Shown: one piece after another, positions 34,935 through 46,789 of the stretch
How the letters are laid out: the number at the start of each line of letters is the position of its first letter
Position numbering within the stretch: position 1 is the first letter of the stretch
Assembly (NCBI GenBank): GCA_015680685.1
Contig: MNCI01005856.1
Coordinates: forward strand, 228,693-292,692
DNA length: 64,000 bases
Origin: Gnetum montanum
Taxonomy: Eukaryota; Streptophyta; Gnetopsida; Gnetales; Gnetaceae
Direction: 5' to 3'
Notes under the pieces: generated by a model
Seen by the model: only the letters and a program-made list of their open reading frames with translations
Database searches by the model: none
What the model was told of the DNA's origin: nothing
Translations under genes and position numbers: made by a program

Positions 34935-36407
34935 TGTACTGTCTGAAATCATCGGTGCCTAGCTGGAATGAAAAAGACACCGAGAGATCCATAGACAGAC
35001 ACAGAAGGCCCTACCTTCGCTTGAGGGTGAACTGGAACTGACGAAGGTAGAGTACCTTGAGTGGTCTGCATGCGGATCAGACAAGGATTTCCCCGAATGT
35101 ATAGCAATGTGCAATATGCTAGGTTATGGGTAAATGATGTAATAAATGTAAACTAGAACGTAAAAGTGAAAGGATGTAAACAAGAACGAACAAAAACTAT
35201 AGCAAATCTTAGCAAAAAGTGCAGCAATATTATTGCATGATGAAAATTACAATGCACTAGTCTAAATGCAGGTGTGGATCTGGCACAAGGCGGATGAAGA
35301 GCCCTGGTGGATGCGGAGGGGTGATGGTATGATGGTTTAAACTATAGGCATAGTGTGGAGGCTGTATGCTTAGCGTGCAGGGTCGGAGTCCAGCGTACAG
35401 GATGGGTGTTCTCTATGTTCTCAGCACGGATTGCCCAAATTTTTGCCCAGGTTCTTTAATTTTCTGAACCCTTATCTGGTAAAAAATTTAGGTTTTTGTA
35501 CAAGTTTGGGCATTAAACTCAGATCTAAGATGGGATGATTGGCTGTGGGATGCTAAAGTTTTGGATTGAGTGACATGTGGAGCGTCGACCGGGTGCAACA
35601 GAATGAAACTTTACAAGTGTACGGTGTGCCAACGTGTATACGTTGGGCATGCATGCAGGGCGTGTAGGGCCAAAAATGACCCTTTTGATGCATAAAATTG
35701 ATGTTTCTAGATCCAATGGACTTGTAGATTTATTGACCATGCCTTGGGGGTTGACTCCATGTCAAAATCTTTCCTAAAATGCCTAATCAACCCTGTTCAA
35801 AGTGGTACATGCAGGGCTGCATGCTAGGCGTGCAGTCTAGCATACAAGCATGAAAGTGCCACTTTTCAAAGTTAAAACTTGACTTTTTGGAGCCCAAGAT
35901 GATTCCTGATAGTTTCCCTACCTCTGGAAGTTGATTGGCAATGAAAATCATGCTCTGAGTGTTTGTTTTGGTCTGTCTATGATTGTACATGCTGGGCGTG
36001 CAGGCCAGCATGCAGGCATGAAAACCCATTATTTGGAGCCCAAAAGTTGAATTTCAAGTGCCTCAGAGCTATTGGGGACCCTTGGGAAGGTCCTAGGGGG
36101 TCCAGACGCTCAATTCTGATATGTTTTGGCTTATTTTTGGAGCTGAAAAGTTGCTGCATGCTAAGCTATACACTGGGCATGCAAGCCTGTGTGCAAGAAG
36201 TATACTTAGTCAAAACTAAGTGTTTTGAGTTTGAAACCTACAGTTCTTGTTGCTAGGTGTTGAAGTAGTCTCCAATGGATCTTGGGGAACTCTTGCTTGT
36301 TCAATTTTTGCTCTGTTTGATGCTATTTTTATGAGGCTTTCAAGCTTGGTCATGACTTAGCTCAATTTCGATCTACAAGTGTTAGCCAAAATTTTTGTGG
36401 TGTTTCA
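34935..36407 (-). repeat. 3' LTR of element C
   Basis: On the - strand it begins TGAAACACCAC and ends CAGACAGTACA. It matches 51813-53310 along its length. It carries words such as ACGCTGGGCGT and GCGTGCAGG in U3 and around 35340-35680 and 35815-36190. Several short open frames inside it are shadows. Confidence 0.85.
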
Positions 36408-36479
36408 TTGGCCTCTCTTTATTGACACTAGGAGGAATCGACCTGAGAGGCATCGACAAAGAAGTAAAAAACACCACAA
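36395..36479 (-). promoter_or_regulatory. Polypurine tract and enclosing hairpin of C
   Basis: Outer arms on the + strand TTGTGGTGTTT (36395-36405) and AAACACCACAA (36469-36479) pair over eleven bases. Inner arms around 36417-36427 and 36450-36460 pair imperfectly. The polypurine tract on the - strand, AATAAAGAGAGGCCA, lies next to the LTR. Confidence 0.6.
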
Positions 36480-37430
36480 GCAACTTAGTGGCATTGTCCC
36501 TTTGACACTTGTCCAGATGTCCTTGCATAGTGTTCAGAAGTACTTGGGATTGGGAAATGAAGTTTTGAGATAATGTCTATGGGATTGGGAATTGATCAAG
36601 GGATTGTGCTGGTGTGGGAGAGGAGTGTTCATCTTTGTGCAAACAAGTCATGTTGTTCCTTGTCGATGGCCAATGTTTGGTAGCCTTGGAACCAAGGTAT
36701 GAGGTGTGCGTCCTTTGGAGAAACAAGACTCTTGTTTAGTGTTTAAGAGGACTTGTTGGCATAACCAAAGCCACGATGATGATGTGTTTCATTCTTTGGA
36801 GGAACAGGGCCTCTATTTAATGTTAAAGGGGACCTTTTGGCAGAGAGCCAAAGTCACGCAATGAGATGTTACTTGGTCATTTGAGACATGAGTACTTGTT
36901 TTCAAGACAACTGCCTTCCCACCTTGGGCTTGTATGGGAAGGGCCAAGGGTCTTCTATTTTTTTTTGATCTTGTACTCATGCTCAAGTGACATGTTGTGT
37001 GTTGCAATTGCTTAAAGTGTTACAGCGTGCAATGGTGTGCTCAAATTTTTAGGTGTACTAGGTGTATCAGGGGTGTAATTGAGTAGGGTATGTTGAGGAA
37101 TAGATGGGAAATGTAACGGGAAATGGAGATGTACTAGAAAATGGCTTGATTAACCTAGTTACATGTGTTAGGAACAATATGGTACCTTGCTGCTATGACG
37201 AAGTGCATTCTCGTACGAACACCGCTGAGTGTCATCCTACAAACACAACTCCAAGGAGACAAGAAAACCACAAGTGAGTGAGTAAGCTTAGATTTGAATA
37301 GAAACTAAGGAAAAAAAGGCACTAGATGAGATTTTAGGCACTGAATATGCATGACAACGATGTTGTCAGGATCAACTGATGATGAGTGAGGCAATGACTC
37401 TGATGAAGTTTGAATTCAGCTATCGATCAG
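36480..37430 (-). other. 3' non-coding region of C
   Basis: No gene is seen. The text around 36600-36700 resembles the equivalent part of B (TTGTCGATGGCCAATG, TTGGAACCAAGG). Confidence 0.45.
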
Positions 37431-37479
37431 GAGGCTAGAGATGAAGCTACCAGTTTATAGTCCTAGCAGACTGTCATGG

Positions 37480-38090
37480 GTTAGTTTTATGTCATAACCT
37501 ATTGGACGTTGCCAATTTAACATCGTAACGGATGGTGCATTGCTAGTTTATAGTCTTGGCAGACTGTGGAGAGGCAAATCAGTTTATAGTCTTAGCAGAC
37601 TTAAACGAATGAAACTGTGGTAGTTTAATGTCGTACTAGATGGGTGCTAGTTTATTATCATTGCAGATGTTCTATGGTATCAGTTTACCATCGTAATGCC
37701 AGGATGAGCTGTGGTATCAGTTTAGCATCATGATTCCAAGACGAGCTGTGGTATCAGTTTACCGTCATGATTCCAGGACAATCTGTGGTATCAGTTTACC
37801 ATCATGATTCCAGGACGAGCTGTGGTATCAGTTTATCATCATGATTTTAGAACAAGCTGTGGTATCAATTTACCATCATGATTCCAGGACAATCTATGGT
37901 ATTAGTTTACCGTCATGATTCCAAGACAATCTGTGGTATCATTTTACCGTCATGATTCCAAGATGAGTTGTGGTATCAGTTTACCATCATGATTCCAGGA
38001 TGATCTGTGGTATCAGTTTACCTTCATGATTCTAGGATGAGCTGTGGTATTAGTTTACCGTCATGATTCCAGGACGAGCACATACCTGAG
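37480..38090 (-). repeat. 38-bp tandem repeat array after C integrase
   Basis: On the + strand, about eleven units of the form TGTGGTATCAGTTTACC plus ATCATGATTCCAGGA repeat every 37-38 bp from 37650 to 38080. More degenerate TTTATAGTC/TTTAACATC units lie at 37480-37650. This is the reverse complement of the B array unit. Confidence 0.85.
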
Positions 38091-38097
38091 TTTATGC

Positions 38098-38878
38098 TCA
38101 AATGTAGATAGGTTTCAAGTACAAGTGGTTGGTCGGGTGTGCAAACTCATTCCCTTCCATGTCAGCTAGTTTAAATGCTCCATTGCCGTATGCTTTGGCT
38201 ACCATGTAGGGCCCTTCCCAGTTGGCTACAAACTTGTTCGCATGTTCACGGACTACCTTAAGTATGAGGTCTCCTTCCTTGATCGGGTGCTTGTGAATGT
38301 CATGTTGATGGCACTATTGTTGTTATTTTTTATACCACTTGATCTGATCGAGCACACGTGTACGTTCCTCTTTCACCGAGTCCAAGTCAACAACATGCAA
38401 GTCATTGTGTTGACCCTCATTGAGGAGTCTAGAGAGTGTGATCCTTAAGGATAGTACCTGCAACTCCAAAGGTAAAATAGCTTTCGAACTATAAATAAGA
38501 CTATATGGCGTTTTACTTGTAGAAGTCCGATGCATAGTGCGATAAGCCCATAACATGTATACCAACTATTCATGCCATTTTCTCTTGCTCTGCATAAGCA
38601 TCTTCTTTAGAACTGAGATGACAATCTTGTTCGTAGCTTCGGCCTACTCGTTACACTGGGGGTAATATGGGGAAGAGAACGAATGTTTAATGCCTAAGCT
38701 GTTGCAGAAGGTTTTTGTTTCAACATTGCTAAATTTTGGTCCGTTATCAGTAATGATGGCCATTGGGATGCCAAAGCGGGTCACAATGTTTTCTAGGATA
38801 AATTTGCATACTTGTTTTGATGTAGTCTTCCTAAGGGGGATAGCTTCCACCCATTTCATGAAATATTCAATTGCGGTT
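38098..38878 (-). pseudogene. pol: Element C integrase, catalytic core and C-terminus
   Basis: On the - strand: FMKWVEAIPLRKTTSKQV, TDNGPKFSNVET, PYYPQCNE, a stop, AEATNK (third acidic residue kept), WAYRTMHRTS, LPLELQ, then the C-terminal ANWEGPY-type module ending at a stop (38098). The upstream edge at 38878 is chimeric: integrase text switches in mid-codon to repeat-array text, so the zinc-binding part is missing here. Confidence 0.75.
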
Positions 38879-39340
38879 ATCAGTTTACCGTCATGATTCC
38901 AGGACAATCTGTGGTATCAGTTTACCATCATGATTCCAGGACGAGCTGTGGTATCAGTTTATCATCATGATTTTAGAACAAGCTGTGGTATCAATTTACC
39001 ATCATGATTCCAGGACAATCTATGGTATTAGTTTACCGTCATGATTCCAAGACAATCTGTGGTATCATTTTACCGTCATGATTCCAAGATGAGTTGTGGT
39101 ATCAGTTTACCATCATGATTCCAGGATGATCTGTGGTATCAGTTTACCTTCATGATTCTAGGATGAGCTGTGGTATTAGTTTACCGTCATGATTCCAGGA
39201 CGAGCACATACCTGAGTTTATGCTCAAATGTAGATAGGTTTCAAGTACAAGTGGTTGGTCGGGTGTGCAAACTCATTCCCTTCCATGTCAGCTAGTTTAA
39301 ATGCTCCATTGCCGTATGCTTTGGCTACCATGTAGGGCCC
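38879..39340 (-). repeat. 462-bp exact duplication of 37753-38214 (probable assembly error)
   Basis: The block is base-for-base the same as 37753-38214, including the end of integrase and part of the 38-bp array, and stops at a single n (39341). It interrupts integrase. An exact copy beside a gap in an old decayed element points to a wrong join, not a biological duplication. Confidence 0.8.
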
Positions 39341-39341
39341 N

Positions 39342-41104
39342 TTGGCCACTAGTGCTACTAATGCACCTTAACAAGATACCTTTGTAGGATCTACGATACA
39401 ACGTGTCACCTACTAATGCATACTGTTGAGAATGTTTTTGTACTGCAGCCTTTTGTGCATTTGTTAGATGTTGCAGTGTTTCGCCATGTAGAAGGTACCT
39501 TTTTATGTCATCATACCATTCTACTGTGTGTGTTGTACTAANTAGTGCATTTGCAATGGTGTTATCATTTCTGGAAATATGTTGTACATCTATGTTGTCG
39601 AATCACTTCAGCAAATGCTTAGTCAAATCACAGTATGGTTGTAAGTGCTATGCTTTGCATGCATAAACGTCTGTGACTTGATTTAGAACTAACTGTGAGT
39701 CACCTTTGACTACGAGTCGCGTGATGTTGGAAGCTAGTGCTACTGTGAGACCTCTAAGGAGACCTTCGTACTCTACTACATTGTTGGTACAGTGAAAATT
39801 GAAACGATAAGCAAAGGGTTGGATCTCCCCAGAGGGATAGGTGATGACGGCAGTGGCACTTCCCCCTCAGGAGGTGGATGCTCCATCAAAATTCAGAATG
39901 GCATCGTAGTCATCAAGCACTATGTCTATTACACTCACATGTTCATCCGGGAACTCTGGCTCTATTGTCGCTTGATCATGCATTGGTGATGTAGTCATTT
40001 GAGCTGTTATAGCTTGACCTTTAACCGATGACTGTGCTATGTAGTGTAGGTCAAACTCAGCTATCATGGCTTTCCAGTGAGCTATCTTACTTGATTTGTA
40101 GAGGTTGCCTGTGATGGATTTGAGCACATTATCCTTGCAGATTATATTGACTTGGTTATGGAAGAGATAATGTCACCATTTCTTCAAGGAAAAGGTAAGG
40201 GCTAAACATGACCTCTCCACCTCGTTGTACTTCTTTTCATGGGCTAATAATGCATGACTTAAATAATAAACAGGGACTTCAGTTCTATCATCTCGTTTCT
40301 AGCAAAGCATAGATGTGATGGATGAATCTGAAGTGGCTAGGTAGATATAGAATGGTTTGTTGTTCTGAGGTGGATAGACTATTGGTAGTTGAACAAGTGC
40401 CATTTTAATATTGTCAAATGCTTCCTGGCATTGTGAAGTCCATTCAAAATGGATGTTCTTGCATAGCAAGTGGTTCATAGGTTTCAATTTGTTTGTCAAT
40501 TTTTCTATGAAATGCCTGATGAACTGTAATCTACCTTGTAGACCTCAGAGTTTGGTAAGGTTTCATGGTGGTTTCAAGTTGGTGATAGCCTTAACCTTGT
40601 TCGGATCTACTTGTATTCCTATTTCTGATACTACGAAGCCTATCATCTTGCCCATTTTTACCCCAAAGACACATTTCTTTGGGTTGAGCCTAATCTCATA
40701 TTTTAGACAATGTTTTAAAACCAAATCTAAGTCTTGTATGTGTTGCTCTGGTGTTTTTGATTTAATTGTGATGTCATCCATATAATCATTGAGAAAATGA
40801 AGTATGTAATCACTAAAAATGAATGTCATTGCTCTTTAATATGTGGCACTAGTGTTCTTCAAGCCAAATGGCATCATTGTATAACAAAAGGTACCCCATG
40901 GTGTCATGTAGATCATCCTGAGCTGATGTTCCAAGTTGATCCATATCTGGTTATATCTCGAAAAGCCATCCATAAAAGACGACAAAGCATGCCCTGTAGT
41001 TGAGTCAACAAGTTGATCAATTCTTGGTAGCGGGAAGTCATCCTTATGGTTGCAATGTTGAGATCTCGGAAGTCTATGCATAAGCGAATGCTTCCATTCT
41101 TCTT
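39342..41104 (-). pseudogene. pol: Element C RT, RNase H and archaeal-type RNase H
   Basis: Read from 41104 down: the RT entry KKNGSIRLCIDF with a frameshift, FPLPRIDQLVD, MDGFSRYNQIWINLEHQ, TPWGTFCYTMMPFGLKN, YMDD (about 40780), NPKKCVFG (about 40675), then RNase H (40500-40030) and the second RNase H (about 40050-39600, NFDGASTS, NNVVEYEGLLRGL, GDSQLVLNQV). The region after the second RNase H runs into the n at 39341. Another n at 39541 and several stops are present. RT is cut at its front by the 503-base gap. Confidence 0.8.
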
Positions 41105-41607
41105 NNNNNNNNNNNNNNNNNNNNNNNNNNNNNNNNNNNNNNNNNNNNNNNNNNNNNNNNNNNNNNNNNNNNNNNNNNNNNNNNNNNNNNNNNNNNNNNN
41201 NNNNNNNNNNNNNNNNNNNNNNNNNNNNNNNNNNNNNNNNNNNNNNNNNNNNNNNNNNNNNNNNNNNNNNNNNNNNNNNNNNNNNNNNNNNNNNNNNNNN
41301 NNNNNNNNNNNNNNNNNNNNNNNNNNNNNNNNNNNNNNNNNNNNNNNNNNNNNNNNNNNNNNNNNNNNNNNNNNNNNNNNNNNNNNNNNNNNNNNNNNNN
41401 NNNNNNNNNNNNNNNNNNNNNNNNNNNNNNNNNNNNNNNNNNNNNNNNNNNNNNNNNNNNNNNNNNNNNNNNNNNNNNNNNNNNNNNNNNNNNNNNNNNN
41501 NNNNNNNNNNNNNNNNNNNNNNNNNNNNNNNNNNNNNNNNNNNNNNNNNNNNNNNNNNNNNNNNNNNNNNNNNNNNNNNNNNNNNNNNNNNNNNNNNNNN
41601 NNNNNNN
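41105..41607. other. Assembly gap (503 n)
   Basis: Unknown bases. It hides the front of RT and the boundary between RT and the antisense gene region of C. Confidence 0.99.
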
Positions 41608-42759
41608 GATGTCTAGTTGATTGTACGGTTTGTAATCATTACCTAATGTGAGACTGCTAGACGAAGAGTATGCTATGCAAGAGAAGAATTTATATGGGTA
41701 ATGGTTAGCTGAGTATATAATTATCTTTACCTTTGTTTATATGTATTTGTATTTTAGCTAATCATTGTGTTTATTTTTTCCAAATAAAATACCCATACAT
41801 TGATTTCCATGGAGCAGCATATGCCATGTGGTAGTGCATAAAATGATGAACAAGTGTAAACATCAAAGTTAACTCTGAGACAACATGAATGTGGGAGAAA
41901 TCGTAGCATGAACTCAAATCACAGTGTGAACGTACGATTAGTGTAAAATCCAGTATAGCGTGGCGCAGGGACGAAGCTCAGGTTGTACGGGTGGAGATAG
42001 GCGCAGGAACAACGCAAAGGAGGTAGTAGGGGTGGTGTAGGTCAGGGCGCGACAAGTCAGACTAAAGGGTTCAGCATGTACATTCAAACAGAACCCACAA
42101 CGTGTGGGGTCTTCACGCTGGGGTTTGCAACATGTAGGGGGAATGAAGCCCTCAGCTTGCGGGGGATTGGTGTTCCAGCGTGAACGTAGCATGAAGGGAG
42201 AATCGGAACCCTCAGCGTGTAGGGTTGTACACGGCATGAATCTAAGGTTCAGGGTTTAGCGTGAATGTAGTGATGGGCAAGTGTAAGTAAGTAGAAGGCC
42301 AGGGAAGGAAGGATCCTAGCTTGACTTTCGCAGAGGAAAGCGAGGCTATGCTCCGGTACCTGCCTAAACCCATGATCCCCTCATGGTCAGGATCGTTGTG
42401 TCAGTAGGCCCTGATCCTCTGTTAAACTTTGTATTTTCGCTTGCTGTTTTCATCATTTCATACTTAATTTCCCCCCATTTTTTTATTTTGGTGTATAGCG
42501 TGAGGCCTAGCCTATTTCTTTAGGATAGATGTTAGTATACAGGTTAGCGTTCATGTTTGGGAAATTTTGATTGTATGTTTGGCATATAGGATAGGTCTAA
42601 AACGCTCAGCGTGTGGGGTTTGTGTACCCACATTCCAGCGTGCAGTGTGTAGGGTCTGCACACTGAGCGTGAAGCTTGGGAAATTTTCTAAGTGTTGGCC
42701 CCCAACGTAAAACCTTATTGTTACATAGCTTATTAACCATGGTTCTTGAATACATGCAG
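41608..42759. repeat. Upstream side of the C antisense gene, rich in AGCGTG words
   Basis: From 41930 to 42680 the sequence has CAGCGTGTAGGG, TTCACGCTGGGG, CCAGCGTGAACG, CAGCGTGCAG, TAGCGTGAATG and similar. It lies just before the first visible antisense exon, so it is where a promoter and an upstream exon should be. No coding exon could be assigned. Confidence 0.5.
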
Positions 42760-45700
42760 GGATCCCAAACCTTTCCTCCTGGTGGTGGAGCTTGTTGGAG
42801 TTCTGACGTGGTTTGGTCTGATTGATTCTAACGAGCCAATTCCTGATATGACAATTGATCATAATGGGATATGGTTCAGAGAAGGGGCCTGTGAATTCCT
42901 TGCCTTTATCTTAGACAAATTCAACGTGGTAATATGGTCGCATCTAAGTGAACAATTAGCACTAAGCGTGCTTGAGACTATGTTACTAGGATCTTCAAAT
43001 GATATTGTGGCTTTCATGGTGGACACCGATGAGGGACCGCTTACGATTGAGGACGGTCCCTCTGGAGGGCCCAGATCTACCCATCCATTATCGCGTATAT
43101 GGAACCTATTGTCACATGGCTCTCACGACATCAACAACACTTTATTCTTGGCTGCTTGTGTGCATACCTTATTCTAGAATCCTCCTAGAACGGTGTACCA
43201 GGTGGAGAGGTAAGGTTGTTTAATTTACTGTTTCTGTTCTGATGCTTAGTGGTTCAGGTTTTGACCATCGTTCCTTTGCAGGCCCCAATTTGACGAAGAA
43301 GGAGTATGCGTAGGTGACGATGGACTTGCATTGGCTCATACCACCTTAGAGACTTTCATGGTAGGTCCCACTCTCCGTGGTGCCATGTTAGCCCAGACTA
43401 AGGATGACATTGTTCATTTTCACAAATGATACTCTAAGGCATTCGCACAATGTGAGGCTCGGGGGTGGCTGCATGGGGATTGGTCCCGTAGTGGGCCAGT
43501 TTTCCCATGTGATGCTGATTTGACTCTAATGACCCTAATCCATTATCTGATGGTAAGTAATGGTATTTTTGAGGCTTAACGTTTGCTTGCTATATCATCG
43601 GTTATATTGACTCCATAGTGTTACTTTATGCATACAGTGGGTGTTCCACCGGGCAGAGTCACCATCACAACTGGGTAGATTGAGAGCACCTTAGCCATGA
43701 AATTTGGGGAGATCAATGATGCACAATGATGGATGTGTGATAAGGCACTGCCACATATCATCAGTTGTCTGTCCGATGCTAGCCTCATGGAGTTATTTAC
43801 GACCCTATGTCCTAATGTCTCTGTGACTGAGATGATTGCAATCGTTGATTCTTTCAACGAAGTAGTTACTTACTATAGTACTCGCATCAAGGGAATCAAA
43901 GTGGCCTTCCATCTATCAATGGAGTTCTTTTTAGACTTCTTTGGTGTACTAGCAGCTGGGACTAAAGTGATTTTGGATAGAGTGCAGAAGGAGATCCATG
44001 TGGTTTGTGAATTGGAGGACTAGTTGGGGGTTCTTAAAGGTGCTAAGGGATTCCCTATGCAGGGAAAATCAAAAGTAACTGAAGTTAATGAGTTGTACCC
44101 CCTGTTTAGAGCACGAGTGTTTCCAAAGTCCCTATCCCAAGTGAGGAATTTTGGGGTAGAATCTATGCGCATCATGCACATGATTTTGGAGACTGGGGTA
44201 CGCTATAATTGGATGCAGTTCTTGCTTTCAGTTTTCCATGGGGAGATAGTGAGGTTGCATTCAAACATTGAAGGGCAGTCCCATTTCACCTTTGCATTCT
44301 TCACCAGTTACTTGCACCGGCTAGCTGAATTTCTAGTTGTTTGCGTGGACAACAAGTACGTGTTAAGGGAACATGGGCAACTATCTTGGCCATGGATTCG
44401 CCACTTATTTGATGTGAAAAAATTCCAAGATGCTCCTAAGGGAATTGATGAATCAGTTTCTATTACAATGGAGGGATCATCTGGCCATTCAATTCATACG
44501 TGTGACAGTGTAGGGTTGGAACTAGGTGATGTGCCCTATACTGCTAGGAGAGCCAATTGGGTAATCAAGGAAACAGTCAGGAAGGAAAAATCGAAGGTTC
44601 AACAACCTAAGTGCTCTAGAGAGGTCACCCCAGCTATAGATGAACCTAAGGTAAAACACATACAGATTAAAATGCCAGCATAGGATAAGTAAGCTTGATT
44701 CACTCATTTATCCTTGTTTTGTTATCATTATTATTTTTTGGCCATTTATCTGAAGCTGATTTTTGAACTTATGAATGTCATCAGAGTCAACTCCTGAAGT
44801 AAGAAGGGAGATGTTGACGCCAATTGTCGAGGAGGAAGAAGTCCCAATGAATTTGGATGAGGAGGACAAAGCATGCAACAATGAGATGGAAGTCCCTACC
44901 CCTATGAGCGAAGAAGCGAAAGAGCGGGAGGGAGACACCATAGAAAAGGGTCACATTGATGATCAGGATGCAGTTGACGAGATGTTTGATGGTTTCTTCA
45001 GATGTTTTAAATTGTTCTTTCTATTATTCAAAGTTTTAATTTTATGTTTTTGTTGCTACTAGGTAGAAATGTTAAAGCTAGGACGAATCCTAATGTCTAT
45101 TTGGAAATACCTATGATGAAGACTCCTATGGAAATGACCGCCAAAGTTGACCCATCTCCTACACATGAACCATTTACTTGGATCGAAATGCCAAGTAAAA
45201 TGGATTTTGTCCTTGGTATCGTTGATCAGGTAGTCAATCACATCCAACAAGCTCACCCTGAAATAGGTATATATGTCTTAAGCATTTTGAGTCCTTCAGT
45301 TTTCACATCCATTTCCACTGTCCGATGTCTAATGCATGTTCTTCTCACGTGGATAGGGACTAAGCTGAAGTGGGATCCATCTGAGGCCACTTGCATTGAC
45401 AGTCTGCCTACACTACCACCAGAGATTGAGTAAGTGCCAAGATAGATCTATGATGAGGTGGTAGAGTGTGTTGTGCAAAATGCCAAGTCTCTTTGGACTT
45501 GTAGGAATTCCATCGAGAAACTATGGTTGCAAATTCAGGCAGGGGAAAAGGAGACTGTCAGGCTAACGGTAGAACGAGATGATTTTAACTTGCACTATGA
45601 GTTTGCCTCGACGAGGTTGATGGGTGGTCATTCTTGGCGAACCTCTGAGATTACTTATACTAGGTATTGGAATTTATTGAATTGTCAAGTAACTATGATT

Positions 45701-46335
45701 TGGGAGCTAGCCGAATGGAAGGCACAAATTGATTTGCTGAATCTCAAATGCTAGGATTGGAAAGCCTTTGCATCTAAGGTACGGAAATGGGGTCAAGATG
45801 AGAAGACGCACAAGTATCATTATAAAAAAATCATTAAAGGAGCAATCCATAGAGAAGCGTCAGCTGGAAATGTTTGTAGAGGGTTTAGGCCTACGATCTT
45901 CATTTGACGCGTTTGCTAAGCACACTGTGGTAGAGATGGAGTCTCCCAAGAGGGTTATCACTACTGCTTCTGGGGAGGTTTCTATGGGCAAGTTTCCTCT
46001 TAGACATCCCACTTGGTTCATGGTGGACAAAGGGAAGGCCTTAGCCAACGTTGATTTGGGTCTTGATGGAACCGATTGGGAAAGTGTCCCTAAAGAGGAA
46101 ATCTTTCGTCTGCTGGAGTTTGGTCTATGAGGGTCTTCTTCGGTAAGTCATTTAGACTTGTCAATTTTTATTATTATTTTCTAGCAGAAAATGTCATCTT
46201 TCTTTGTTAATTATTTTCTTTTACCTTTTACAGAATCACGAGGATGACGGTGGCCAGGATGGTGGCCCTAGCGGAGTGAGGCAGGATGATGTAGAGGAGC
46301 CTGAAGATCAAGCTCCTCCTGGATTTGATGCATAG
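42760..46335 (+). pseudogene. Antisense spliced extra gene, copy III (most complete)
   Basis: Exons read on the + strand: a 42760-43209 (acceptor CATGCAG, donor GTAAGG); b 43282-43552 (acceptor TTTGCAG, donor GTAAGT); c 43638 to about 44690 (acceptor CATACAG); d from 44785; e 45063-45266 (acceptor CTACTAG, donor GTATAT); f 45357-46142 (acceptor GGATAG, donor GTAAGT); g 46234-46335 (acceptor TTACAG, ends in TAG). Exon a is HAD/FCP1-like: LLVVELVGVL at the catalytic strand, IWFREGACEFLAFILDKF, VVIWSHLSEQ, then NTLFLAACVHTLF, TAG, NPPRTVYQVER. Exon c carries the unknown second domain (MELFTTLCPNVSVTEMIAIV; LFRARVFPKSLSQ; YNWMQFLL). Exon d is acidic, exon f helical, exon g an acidic tail (DDVEEPEDQAPPGFDA). 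A few stops and one frameshift (about 45755-45840) break it. It converges with gag-PR and diverges from RT. Function unknown. Confidence 0.7.
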
Positions 46336-46789
46336 CTTTGATTTGATGTTTTTGTTGTTAAAATGATTATGTATACAATATATGTATTGTGTGGGGAACA
46401 TTGTACTAAGCTGTAATTTGACTTTGATACATTTATACAATTTTTTTTCGGTTGAGTTTTCTGTTATTCATTTTTTGTTTGAATTTTGAATTTGTTTGAA
46501 CACTGATAAGCATAGATTTAAAGTGAAAATATTTTTTGTTCTTTTGACTGTTTAAATGTAAACACAATGTAGCAGTGTAAAATGTTTTTGTTCATTTTGT
46601 TGTTCAAGTGTAATGCACAAAGTAGGAATGCATGTAGGAATGTAATTGTAATTGAAGCATAATCATGTAAAAGGGGAATGTGAAGGAAAATTGTAACTGA
46701 TAACGTAACAATGTAGGCATAAATTCAAATAGTGAACTTGAATTGAGAAAAAACAAATGTAAGAAAATGCTCTAATTTAAGGCCATTTT
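46336..46789. other. 3' flank of the C antisense gene
   Basis: AT-rich with T-rich runs just after the antisense stop, suitable for its polyadenylation, and many TGTAA words. No other feature is seen. Confidence 0.4.

Noticed and set aside
41046-41651. Open frame of 201 codons
   Set aside because: It spans the 503-base gap and consists almost only of unknown residues.
42760-46335. Antisense gene as an ordinary host gene hit by retrotransposons
   Set aside because: Five diverged copies, four in the same orientation and place relative to pol, with family-specific flanks, show that it travels with the elements.
42760-46335. Antisense gene as an env-like ORF
   Set aside because: Orientation is opposite to pol, it has introns, and I see no signal peptide or membrane segment.
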